From positions 50,878-114,877 of the forward strand of contig CABFPE010000492.1 of NCBI GenBank assembly GCA_900660155.1: a stretch of DNA of 64,000 nt, read 5' to 3'. Made by a program: the position numbers and the translations under genes. The stretch comes from Hofstenia miamia (taxonomy: Eukaryota; Xenacoelomorpha; Acoela; Hofsteniidae). Shown here one piece after another: positions 35,229-45,786 of this stretch. Each line of letters opens with the position of its first letter. Positions within the stretch are counted from its first letter, which is position 1. The notes under the pieces are model-generated. The model was not told the origin of the DNA. It ran no database searches and saw nothing but the letters and a program-made list of their open reading frames with translations.

Positions 35229-36363
35229 TGTACCATCATCCAACAAATTAAGCTTCTGAGAAAGAAAGTCAGTTAAAGAACCTTAAGATTAAATTTAAAA
35301 TGTGATTAGAAATATATTATAAAACTTATTATCAATTTGTTTGTATTATGCAACCAACAAATATTAGTGTAATTGATTATGAATTAGTATTTGTCGATCC
35401 TACTAATTTGGCAAAACAAAGGGGGCGAATTCTCTTCCATAATTTTAGCCATATTGGCAAACAAACAATTCAAATTTTGAAATCAACAGATACTTTTTCA
35501 AGTTAACTATATATAGATTCAATTTTGTTGTAACAACTAAAGAAGTTTTTTCTGAATTCTTTTACTTATTTTCTACTATGGCTTGATGAATTAATAGAAT
35601 TCAAGCTAAACAAGTGGTGTTTAGTAGTGGTGAGTATCCATTACGGGAATGATTCAAGGTTCTTTGTGCCAAGCCACGAAAGTGCACTTATATTAGGGCT
35701 ATTGTTAGGAGTTTTTATTTTCGTTTAGCTAACTATTGATCATTCCCTTACATGTATTAACAATAATAAATTCGAGATAAGGCTAGTAAGCCAAACATAG
35801 GAATTCATGTTTACATTGTTTTAGATCTAAATTAATGATTATAACGTGACCAAGCTTGTATTTACTATTACATGTAGGGTAAGAAGCTGCTAGATATTTA
35901 ATTAATTTATTAAAGCCAATATATTTTAGTAATGGCTAAATACAATATTAATTAAGCAGCTAGTAACAATTCAGGTTGTAAGTATACTACTTCACAAATA
36001 GAGACTAAGTCGAGCTGTGTCTTGTCTTGAGTAAGCACTGAGCTATGATAGGGTACACATAAGTTACATTGCTGAGCTAAGATGTGGAACTCATTCAACT
36101 GGAATGTAGAAGAGTGTTTGTTATTTTGGATGGAGAAATTCGCCTAATACAGAGTCCTAATCACCAATGAATAGAAATGATGCTGTGAAGCTTTGTCACC
36201 TAAATAGTGTTCATAATATCATCTATTAATTACAATTAATGGAATTAATAATGTAGAAGGGAAGCAGTATAAGAATAGTACATGCCTACATGCTAATGTA
36301 TCATTCTAATTATAACAGTATAATAAAAAAACCAGATGACAAAGGCTGGAAGAGGATGCTATA
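35229..36363 (+). repeat. F2 LTR, plus orientation (about 1135 bp)
   Basis: Starts TGTACCATCATCC and ends GGATGCTATA, a decayed version of the usual termini. Keeps CAACAGATACTTTTTC, the AAGCTAAACAAGTGG segment and the AATTTATTAAAGCCAATA poly(A)-signal region. Head to head with the LTR to its left. The F1 LTR starts 13 bases downstream. Confidence 0.82.
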
Positions 36364-36376
36364 TTAAGTTGCAAAG

Positions 36377-37754
36377 TGTGACATAATCTATCAAACTATC
36401 ATGATTGGTCAAGATGAAAATGAGAGGAAAGATGAAGGAAACAAAGACTAAAATTATTAATATTGATTATAATGATTAAAATGTAAATCATGATAGGATT
36501 GATTATTTTCAAAATGTTTTGTGCAATTATCCTTATCCTTAAAATTATACTCGACGGTATTTTGACAAAACAAAAGATGGTCAAACAGCGTAGTCAAATT
36601 AAAGCTGACGTTGCGTAATATTAGCAGAAAGCGAGGGAAAAACTGTAAACAAGAAAGATTAACATTAACAGGTACTAGTCGAGTATTTAGTTGTTTAATA
36701 CCAAGTGCTATAAATATATTGAAAACGATGTAATTAATGATGAGCAAATCTACTTTGGATTCATTTTCTCTTGTCAGGTTATTTTATATATTCTGATGGA
36801 AAGCTAAAAGTCTACGAGCTAGGGTAATTGTATGGTGGTTCCCACATCCGGTTAAAGGTATGCTGGAGCAGCCTCCTAATAGCTATTCCACAGTGGGGAG
36901 GGCGACAGCTGTAGTTACCTGGTGTGCTCTTAGGTTACAGATAGGTATAGGAGTTTTTTTACAGTTATAGCTTTCCTAATTGTCATTGCTTGTCTGATAG
37001 TGTTATCACAGCCTGTAGGTTTTACATGTCAATCATTTTACTGATGAACTCAAGTTATTTATTACATTCATTATGTTACATGACGATTGATGATTTAATA
37101 GTGTTTACACTTAGACTGTTATTATGATTGTATTGTTATATTTGATTACACATGGTTTATTTAATAGTCATTACATGTTGCTCAATGTTTTATACAGTAG
37201 ACCTCCGGCTGACTTCTAGTAACCCTTTTCCGCTGACAGCATTGATTGTTTACATGTATCAAGGGCTATTAGATATTTATATATATGTAGGGGTATTACA
37301 TGTAGGGCCTTATAATAAGCTATTTCAGCAGCAAGGTTGCACAGCTTCAATTATTGCATTAGTTCGTAATAACAAAAACAATCAATGCACTAAATTCTTA
37401 AGTAGTTGCCACTCCCATTACACTGAGTTCGCTATTCACATTACCATTCCGTGGTTGTTCTCTATCTCACATTGGCAGTTCCATTGGTAAGATGCGGCTG
37501 GCGGATGTGTTCCCGGAAATGCACGTTTACTCTTGAGTGTCGATCCTGTCTTCCAAACTCTCTACTTTACCTAAATAAGTTGAGTTAATTAAGTAGCTAC
37601 AAAGGCTCTAGCATATTAAATTAGTTTAATAAACCGCACACTTATTATAAAAGAGAGAAAACGGAAAAGTGTCAACTCTGATTAGTGGATAATCTAAGAA
37701 AAGTAATAGCTTTCTCTGAATAACACCCTCACGATGAGTTGACATGATTCTACA
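36377..37754 (+). repeat. F1 LTR (1378 bp), plus orientation, apparently solo
   Basis: TGTGACATAATC...GACATGATTCTACA, with TATAAATA at 36709-36716 and AACAGGTACTAG about 40 bases upstream. Very similar to the E1 LTR, so probably not old. No clear target duplication (AAAG against ATTT). L-ORF remnant at 37152-37490. Confidence 0.9.
37152..37490 (+). pseudogene. L-ORF remnant inside the F1 LTR (C-terminal half)
   Basis: 112 codons matching the second half of the E1 L-ORF: MVYLIVITCCSMFYTVDLR, then LTALIVYMYQGLLDIYIYVG and NKLFQQQGCT. The hydrophobic segments and the HW C-terminus are conserved. The front half is present at the nucleotide level, but the copy is broken. Confidence 0.6.
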
Positions 37755-37773
37755 ATTTGTTTGCATTTTAGGG

Positions 37774-37949
37774 ATTGCAATAATGCCTTTAAGGTCGCAT
37801 TATGTACAAACAAGGGAATCGTTAAGTTTATTCCCTGTCACCCTGTTTTCTAGATTATTGTGAATAACGAGAATGCCTTTAAGGTCACATTCTGTCTGAC
37901 AAAAGGAATCTTTAGGTTTACTCCTTGTTGTCACCAGTGTTTAGAAGAT
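37774..37949. repeat. Two-unit imperfect tandem repeat (~85 bp units)
   Basis: AATGCCTTTAAGGTCGCATT near 37782 and AATGCCTTTAAGGTCACATT near 37874 head two units that stay parallel through GGAATC, a TTTA-TTCC stretch, TGTCACC and TAGATT/TAGAAGATT. It lies between the F1 LTR and a PBS-like sequence, so it may be leader sequence of a decayed minus-strand element. No coding potential seen. Confidence 0.7.
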
Positions 37950-38009
37950 TTATCTAGATCCATTTTCCTTCAGTTGTAAAATTTCTGTTTTTCATCTGTT
38001 CTTTGTGAA

Positions 38010-38150
38010 AATGTCATGGTCACCATGTGAAATCTAATACCTTCATTGAAAACTCTATTTATTCCCATTATAAATGACTAGTCTAGAGAGTAACTGATTC
38101 ATCTAATTGATCATCAGTTGTACTGACCCCTAAACTGTTAGTATATCATG
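38010..38150 (-). repeat. Decayed minus-strand PBS plus LTR end
   Basis: 38010-38025 matches the complement of the E6 primer binding site (GTCATGGTCACCATG core). At 38026 an LTR-like end TGTGAAATC begins, comparable with TGTAGAATC of F1. Similarity fades within ~100 bases. Low confidence. Confidence 0.35.
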
Positions 38151-38295
38151 CATATAACCAAATATATCTGTAATGTATCCACAAGTCATGCTACTGACTG
38201 ACATTGTTATGTTTAGATTTAACATGTGCTGCTGACTTAAATGGCTCTCACTGAAGCAGTGCAATGTTCTCTACAGCAGATGAATCACTTCAATG

Positions 38296-38324
38296 CTCTC
38301 TCTCTTTCTCTCTCTCTCTCTCTT
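38296..38324. repeat. (TC)n microsatellite
   Basis: CT/TC run with one interruption. A shorter one lies near 39480-39497. Confidence 0.9.
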
Positions 38325-38352
38325 CAGAACACAATTTTTGGATTGGAATCTG

Positions 38353-39613
38353 GCTTTTATCACCCTCCCCATCCTCCCTGTTGAAGGTCTGCAAATGGCA
38401 AAATGATTAAATACGCCAATGATTCCTCTTCCTTAACCAAGTGCAAAATTGATCCAACTAAAGCAGAACAATTGATTTTTAACAAAGAACTTAAGCATAT
38501 AGAAAATTGGACTATAAAAAATAAAATGAAGAATTATAAAATAAATCAAAGCCTATGTGGTTCTGTTTAAACTATTGTCCTCTGTGTAAATGTAATTACA
38601 AATTTGAATTTGAAAATACCAAGCATCAGAAATTATTAGGAATTTATTTTCAGCAAAACATGCTTTTTACTGAACATTGCAACATCCAATAAACTATTAT
38701 ATATTATTAAAGACGTCAAAATCTCTAACTATACTGAAAAAGAAATCAATCAGATATTTTCCTCTGTAATACTAAGCAGAATAAAGTATGGATTATCAGT
38801 GTATGGCTCTGATAAGACTTCATTTAATAAAATTCAAGGATTTTTTGAACAAATGTTATTCACAAAGATATATAAAATATGACATCCACTAGCTGTTAAG
38901 AAATGAAGATCTGCATTGGGTGAAATCAATACTATGACAATCATCCCATCCACTATACCATTGTTTCATACCAAGTAATCAAATTAGAAATCTGAGAACA
39001 GAACCGAAAATTCGAATTACCTAAGATCAATAATTCCACATTTAAGAATTGTTTTGTCAATAGACTACTATTTAACCAAGAATTTAACAGCATTTTTTCA
39101 TCATCTAATTTCATGAATTAAATTCCAGCAAATATAAAATATCCCTATTATACTGCTAATAATGGCCAAAAAAGAAAAGAATTTAAAAATTAATCAATGT
39201 TAATTTACAATGTGAACAACCTAGTTTGGTTAGCAATGAATATAATCAATTATGTTAATGCGATTTATTGCTTTTTGCTGATATCATTGTTTCTTCCATG
39301 ATGTATTCCTTGAAATATATATATATATAAATAACATCTTTCTGCAAGAGAAAAAGAAAACAACAAGTTTTTTGTGGATAAAACATTTTTGTTAAGTTAA
39401 CTTTGTTGTTGATATTATTACAATTTTTATTACATCCGTGTATTTGGTAGATGTTATAATAAATTCATTATTCATTATTCTCTCTCTTTCTCTCTTTGTG
39501 TGGGAAACTGAATAGTTGCAAAATATTTAACACGTTTAATTTAAAGATTCTTTATACATAAAGAATTTACTACACATATTGCTTTTATCAACCTTCCCTT
39601 TCTCCCTGTTGAA
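38353..39613. repeat. 33-bp imperfect direct repeats flanking the LINE remnant (38353-38385, 39581-39613)
   Basis: Both copies start GCTTTTATCA and end CTCCCTGTTGAA, with four mismatches between. Each is preceded by a CT-rich tract. They could be a long target duplication or an older segmental duplicate. Confidence 0.5.
38395..39000 (+). pseudogene. LINE (jockey/CR1-like) reverse transcriptase remnant
   Basis: One frame reads IKYANDSSSLTKC (the RT catalytic box YADD with Asn in place of the first Asp), then LIFNKELKHIENWTIKNKMK, the usual spacing to the W...N segment of non-LTR RTs. Other frames continue with KLLGIYFQQNMLFTEHCN and SRIKYGLSVYGSDKTSF, which match the KxLGxxxxxxLxxxxH and RYGxxxYG segments. 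Several stops and frame changes separate them, so it is dead. The endonuclease and the upstream RT are not found. Sequence to ~39350 may include the 3' tail. Confidence 0.7.
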
Positions 39614-40949
39614 ATATTTTATCATCCTCTCCTTTGTATAATGTTAGTTCTACATTTTACAACATTAATGAACAAGATATTTTTGATGTTTGCAGTTAAT
39701 GTAATTATCAAATTAATACACAGAGCTAATGCATTGTACACTGAGCACAATAACATCAATTAACCATTAGACTGTAAATGAACTTTAGATAATTAAAATA
39801 CAGAATTCATTTCCTTGTTTAGTTATTCAATAATAAGTCAATACCAGTTAACAAATATTCAGTAATTAATCTTTGTCAATCACCTACGAATTTATCTTCC
39901 TTCATCAAATATTCCGGCATCAGATTAATAATTACAACAAATAAACAACATAAAATGAATCTAATTTCTTATTTAAGAACATTTGCATCAATCATTACTC
40001 GTCATAATGTGCGCATTCCGATTTTCAACATCTAGTAATATTTGTAGATAACTAATAATGTGTAACATAAATTTGATAACATGTTAAATAACTGATCTTC
40101 TTTTGCACCGTCAATGTCCATCATGTTATCGCACCACCACTATTGTCATGAAGATATTTAGCTACTTGACTTCATTTAAGTATCAGAATAATGTTACTGT
40201 GATTAAAGAACAAACTAAGCTCCACTAAAAGTTTACTTAGAATGAATTCTTTACAGCTTGGGATTTTCGAGCAAATAATTTTTGGTACTACAATAAAAAC
40301 ACTAAAATCACTTACAGGTCATTCAATAGTATTTTGTTCAGCTAGGTGATCGATTTAAATTTCAAATGTGTGCTAAGTCTCATTTCAGTCAAAAGCCAAG
40401 CAAATGACTTCTGGCTGAACATATTTTTTGTCGTATTTTTTCTGACCTGCTTAATACTTGATTATAATAAATTTACAAATCTAATATCCTTCAAAAGCAA
40501 TTTTTAATTTACATTGCACTCTATTCTTAGTTAAAGAAGGAACCTTTAGACTTGCAGCTTACTAACTTTGTTGCTGTGAGGCTAGGCAAGAATAGCTTAA
40601 GCTCCTATTTTATTATTATTTGATAATCCAGTATTTGTTATTTGATTCAAAATCTCCATATGTTCTAGGATGAATTGAACACTTTTGGTGTATTTATTAT
40701 CACGATTACAGTGTGCTTTTGAATAATACCAATTATACAAATTTGATAAAATATACAAGTTTCAGAATAAATATGTGGCAAACACATTTTGATAAAATTT
40801 GATTATATTTTTTAATACAACATAAACATGACGTACTATAGTATAATTTGTCTTAAATTATGAGTTAAAACTATAGACTTTAATGCATTTAACAAGCTTT
40901 GAATGACATAATTTAATATATTGTACAAATTTTACACTTTACAAATCAG
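39614..40949. other. AT-rich intergenic sequence, nothing recognised
   Basis: No ORF homology, LTR motif or inverted-repeat element seen. It is the 3' flank of the minus-strand host gene; ATTAAA on the minus strand about 35-40 bases below the stop codon could be its poly(A) signal. Confidence 0.55.
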
Positions 40950-41715
40950 TTAATATACCAGTTGCAAATGTTTACAAAAATAGTAACAATTTGCACCAGA
41001 CATTATTTTACATTCAGTACCTTCCAAAATAAAGTCAGAGCGAGTTAACTTAGCATGATAAATTACCGACTTAGGTGAATAGGTTCTCGTTGGATCAGAA
41101 ATTTTTACAAACACTTTAGTAGTAGTTATTTGATCATCACCAGTTTTGCACAACTGAAGTAACATGAAATCGCCAATTGGTTTTCCATAGTTTACAAATG
41201 TGCTCATTCGATTCCATTGAAAATCTGTCTGACCAGGATTATCCAAGTTAAACCAATCTGTGACCCCTTTGGTTCCAATGTATCTTGCTTTTATTTTCTA
41301 AATTTTCAAATTTTCAATTAACTAATATATTTTCAGAATTTGCTTTAGGATATTTTATTGATCAAAACTTTTAAAAAATCTGGATAAAAATGTGTTAAAT
41401 GATTTATATAAACATTCATACTGTACTAAAGGAAAAGTATTTTAACACTAAAGGTATTTATATTTGTAGTGTTATAGTTTTTTCAAACATTTTAAGATAT
41501 CAATTTCATTTATATTATAGCACATAATTTTAACGATTATATAATTTTTCAACAGATCTCTATACAAGCCCCTTTTCAACAAGTAAAATATGAATACTTA
41601 CGTCTCTAGTTTCTCCATATGGCATAATTCCTATCTTTACACTTGTTGTAAATTCAAGAACTTTTGCTATGGAAGCTTCATTCATGATAAGCAAAAAAGC
41701 AAAATGAAAATACAT
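40950..41715 (-). CDS. Host gene: small secreted protein, two exons, PLAT-like
   Basis: Exon 1 is 41602-41715 and exon 2 is 40950-41297, both minus strand. The 304-base intron starts GTAAG and ends TTTAG, and both junctions fall on codon boundaries. The joined host CDS is 153 residues. It starts MYFHFAFLLIMNEASIA, a plausible signal peptide, so secretion is likely. The mature part includes VKIGIMPYGETRD, YIGTKGVTDWFNLD, GKPIGDFMLLQL and KVFVKISD. This spacing of short strands with a G-TKG-T...W turn resembles PLAT/LH2 or lipase-C-terminal beta-sandwiches. That is my reading of the pattern, not a search result. Three Cys lie in the last ~25 residues. It is the only host gene I can support. A TATATAATATAA stretch lies just upstream of the ATG (41722-41735). 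Confidence 0.62.
41298..41601 (-). other. Spliceosomal intron of the host gene
   Basis: 304 bases, GTAAGT donor, TTTAG acceptor, AT-rich with a T-rich acceptor approach. Phase 0. Confidence 0.62.
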
Positions 41716-42330
41716 TGGAAATTATATATAATATAAGCGTCGTTTCTACAGTGTTGAACCTTAAAATTTTTACGGGAATTTTTGAATTTATATTACAATT
41801 GTTAGTGTTACATGTGACACTGAATTGATGTATATAATAATGATAGGTTCAATCTTTGAAGAAAAATTTAATTTCCAGAATTATTATCATCTGTCATGAT
41901 AAACACTCCAGTTCAACTATCATTCATGATTATTTATAAGAGTCAAAACAAATTTATTGCTGAAATGGACTAGTACAAAACTATGAACTACAAATTATTT
42001 ACGAAATAATAATAATGTAGAGTCACTCAGGGATATTTGAATTTTATTTTTAAATTTGATCGAATTCTTACTTTGTAATTTTGTAATTTGTAGGGATTAC
42101 GTCACTTTGATGTCAGCTCGATAATTTCAAGAATAGTTTATGTTGCTATTAATTTGATGTATTACATGTTTTTTGTTGCTCAATTGAATTTGTGAGAAAC
42201 CGTGATTGTATGATTCGAAAATTTTAAACAAAGACAGGTAATTATTGAAACTTTGTATAAATAGGGCAGCTAATGTAGCAATTGAGCAATAGAGTTTATC
42301 TCACCTCAACATGTTCAAATCTCCTCAATA
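41716..42330. other. Intergenic, upstream of the host gene
   Basis: AT-rich, no ORF or repeat recognised. It could hold the host promoter; I cannot identify specific sites beyond the AT-rich TATA-like stretch near the start codon. Confidence 0.5.
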
Positions 42331-42778
42331 CAGTATGACCTCATTATTCACGGGGGTTACGTTCCTTACCCCTCCACAAATAGTGAAAAACCGCGAATAT
42401 TGGATGCAGTTTTAAAGCGTATATGTATGATATTATATACATTACCAAATGTTTCCCAAACACTCTAAAGATACTTCTGCTCATTAATACAGTAAAAATC
42501 TAAGAGTATTGCATATGGTTATATATTTTACAATAATACATATGGTTATTTATTTCTCTGTAATGATAATGTAAACACATTTTATTTTTTTACTTCAATA
42601 TTATACATGATTTTGGAGGAAAAGACGCTTCACTAACAAAGTTTTAAATGATGCAATTGAATAACTTGAAAAGCACATTTGGTTAGCTCGTAATAGATTT
42701 GCACATATTGGAACTTTTCTTAACCCGTGAATATGTGGGGCCACGAAAGGCGAACCGCAAATAGGCAAGGTCACACTG
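42331..42778. mobile_element. pogo/Tigger-like MITE (448 bp), TA target duplication
   Basis: Left end CAGTATGACCTCATTATTC and right end (reverse complement) CAGTGTGACCTTGCCTATT are terminal inverted repeats flanked by TA on both sides (42329-42330, 42779-42780). The left end continues CACGGGGGTTACGTTCC, like the ends of pogo/Tigger elements known from animals. A second inverted pair (CCGCGAATATTGG against CCACATATTCACGGG) lies just inside. There is no transposase frame, so it is non-autonomous and would have been moved by a pogo-type transposase. Confidence 0.85.
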
Positions 42779-42969
42779 TATTTACAACCGTATTGTTTTT
42801 ATAATGATATTTGCTTAAGTCATGGCAACAATTTGGGAGTCCTGCTAACTGCGAACTGATGCAATGCGTAGCTTTTGGACAGTTAGCAGCCAAAATCATG
42901 GACCATATTAAGTTATGGCTAGGTATAGGGAAAATAATTTCCTACATGCACCTTTAAAGTTTATACACT
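42779..42969. other. Short unassigned spacer
   Basis: No gene or repeat recognised between the MITE and the diverged E6 LTR. Confidence 0.5.
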
Positions 42970-44166
42970 GTGATGATACTATACTGCTGGTTAACGTGAA
43001 TTTTAACATAATCCAATCATGTGGATATTAATTAATTTGGCAGTACATTTGATAAACGGTGAAAACTGAAGTCGCAATCTCTAATTAATGCTGATGTGCA
43101 TAAATCAGCAGGCGAAGGAAAATCAGAAATCAGAAAACTGTCAACAACTTAGATTTAACAGGTACTAGCAAAATATTTGATTGTTGAATAGTTTCAAGTA
43201 TAAAAGTGGTGCAATTTATTATTTTGATGATGACTAAAATTCGTTGGATTTATCTTTGCCAGGTTTATTTATTAATACCATGTAAAGCTAAACAGTTGAG
43301 CACTAGGGCATTCTTGACAGTGGTCCACAACTTCATTTAATGGGAGTTTGTAACAGCTTTGCACCTAACATTCATTGTTTGCCATTCAAAAGGCTGTGCG
43401 GCTGGTAGTGGTGCTTACCTGATGTGCTCTTAGGTTAGGTATAAGTATAGGGGTTTCTATTTGTTATAGCTTTCCTATTGTTTGTTGTTCATATTACTAT
43501 ATTATGATCTTTAGGTTAACCCTCATCAGAAATTATATGACTTATTTGTATTGGATTTCAGTAATTCCACTATATGTATTTACCTGTAGACTGAACTACC
43601 AACTATCCTTTTTATTGCTGGCCGCATTGGTTGTTCACATGTATATCAGGTTAACATGTACAACTCTATCTGAAGGGATAATACATGTAGGGAATTATAA
43701 TATGCTAATGCATCTCAGTTGTGAATTCCACTTATATTACAAACTCATTAATAATTAGTAAGTTATCACACACTATCACTATCATTTCTGCGTACACTGT
43801 TTCATGGACTGAGTCATTGGCATTGTGGTTGGTGTTTCTCTCAATGTTCAAGTAGCAGCTGGAATTAATCATGATCTCGTAGTTTCTTCAATTCCTCTTT
43901 GTGCTTTGGCTCAGGTGGTGTTTAGACCCTGTACATTGTAGCATCTATCTCTTGTCTCGCACTTAAATTACTGTTGTTAATCCAAGCTTCAATATTAGTT
44001 GAGCAGATATTATTTAAATTAATAAGTAACAGAAAGTTAGAGTAAAGGAAGAGAGATGGAAAATTGGAATCTGTCACCTATTTTACTAGTTCAGAATGGA
44101 AAAATGTTAAAGCAGCTCCTAAATTAAGTTAAGACTTATTAGTTGGAAGGTTGTCAAGATTCTACA
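42970..44166 (+). repeat. E6 5' LTR, diverged F1
   Basis: The left boundary is approximate (TGTGATGATAC). Recognisable parts are TTTAACAGGTACTAGC near 43157, TATAAAAG near 43199, a CAAAAGGCTGTGCGG segment and the end AGATTCTACA. An L-ORF-like frame lies at 43504-43758 (LAALVVHMYIRL, GIIHVGNYN), matching the E1 L-ORF despite strong nucleotide divergence. Confidence 0.75.
43504..43758 (+). pseudogene. L-ORF remnant in the E6 LTR
   Basis: 84 codons. LLLAALVVHMYIRLTCTTL and EGIIHVGNYNMLM align with E1 PLAALIVYMYQGLLYISI and VGLLHVGPHNKLF. The protein pattern is kept where the DNA has drifted, which is the main argument that this frame was once translated. Confidence 0.55.
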
Positions 44167-44182
44167 TGGTGACCATGACAGG
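44167..44182 (+). promoter_or_regulatory. E6 primer binding site
   Basis: TGGTGACCATGACAGG directly after the LTR end; a variant of the E1 site, same presumed tRNA-Arg primer. Confidence 0.7.
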
Positions 44183-44294
44183 CACCCAACATGCACAAAG
44201 GAAGATTTGAGTCAAGATAGTTCTTCTCGAATCACTTGAATTAGAGAGAAAACCGAAGAAAGAAAAGGACGAAAATAGTGTAAGCAAATCAATA

Positions 44295-45749
44295 ATGACC
44301 TGGAAAAACAAAAAGAAAGAAAAGGAAACGAGGGAAATGGAAACAAATAATACTAAACCAGAGCACAGAAAATCTAGGAAGGGACTAACCAAAAGAATAC
44401 TCAAAGCTGAAATGAAAAAGAAAACTAAGAGTAGACTGAAAACTCCAAAAACTCCTCAGACGAGGAGCACACCCAAGACACAAGATGTCACTATATCCCC
44501 TAAAAGTGAACCATCCCCAGGTGTTACAACCAGTGCAATTAACTAATGAACTTACAATAGTTCAATTAACAGAAATTATTGATAACAATAATAAAGAAAG
44601 GAAAGAATTGACAAGACAAATAGAACACCTAATGAAAAGAATGATAGAGGTGGAAGCAAAAAATTTTGAAAAAGAAAAATTGATTGATGAAATCAAAGAG
44701 GATACAAGTATTTGGCTAACAGAGCAACGAAATTTGTTTCAACAGCAAATTGAGAAATTAATGGAGGTGAATAAAGAGATAAAAATTCAAAGTGAAAAAT
44801 TGCAAAAAATGATGACAGAATTACATGAAGAAAACGTAAGTTTATGAGAAGAAAACATAATCAAACAATTGGAAATTGATAATTTGAAAGACGAGTTATG
44901 TTTAATTGAGTTGAGAAAAGGAGATGTAAAAACAATAGAAAAAGTTATTGAAGAAGAACCAGAGGAACTAAATACAGCGATACCACAAATGGATAAAATG
45001 GTAGAAGACTATAAAAACACACAAAGTAAAAGAAGATTGTGAAAAACTGATAGAGAAGAAGCCAATATTTGAAAATATGATATTGTCAGAAGATGACAAG
45101 ATTTCCGCTATACCTAAGTGGTGCCACATACCAACATTATTTAGTGCTAGACACACAAACCAAAACGAATTATAAAAAATTAATCAGAGAATACCAACAA
45201 TATTATGATGACGAAAGTTTTAAGAGTCAATACAGAATGTTGTTAAACAGGATAAAAATGAATAGCAGAGATGACTTAAGAAACTACATGTCTCAAGTAG
45301 AAAGACTATTGAAACTGAGCTCAAGAGAACAGAGATATTCAAAATACGATTTATTTGCACATATTTGTAAAGGTCTACCAGAGGCAATACGAACACAATT
45401 TCAAATCAAGTGTGATGCAGATTATTTGCTAGACAAAATGATAAGGAAGGGACTCACCATACAAATTACAATGGAAAGTAATGTGAGGATCAGTGAAAAA
45501 TCAACAATAGGAAAACCAATGAATAAAAAATCAGGAGAGGAATTGGTGAAAATTAAAATGAAAGATGGCACAGTAAAACAAATAAAGAGAAGAGACACAA
45601 AATATCAGATGTGTGGCAATAAAGGGCACACGAAAAAATATTGCAAGCAGCAAATTAATTGGATAGAAGAAGAAGATTTAATTGAAAATGAAGAAGACCA
45701 AGAGGAAGATGAAGAAACTGAATCGATGGAAACAGAAGATTTAAACTAG
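44295..45749 (+). pseudogene. gag: E6 gag (fossil, broken)
   Basis: Basic Lys/Thr-rich N-terminus, long coiled coil (44485-44847; for example RKELTRQIEHLMKRM), capsid remnant (GATYQHYLVLDTQTK, then YYDDESFKSQYRMLLNRIKM), the MSQVERLLKLSSRE segment shared with E1, and a decayed CCHC knuckle near 45610. Acidic C-terminus. A few breaks. Confidence 0.85.
45740..45749 (+). promoter_or_regulatory. E6 gag-pol -1 frameshift site (TTTAAAC + TAG)
   Basis: Same heptamer, same register and same stop as E1, followed by GGGAGCACTGTCTCC, which can pair GGAG with CTCC. Conservation in a second, diverged copy supports a functional origin. Confidence 0.75.
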
Positions 45750-45786
45750 AGGGAGCACTGTCTCCGATAAAACTGATCTACTAAAG

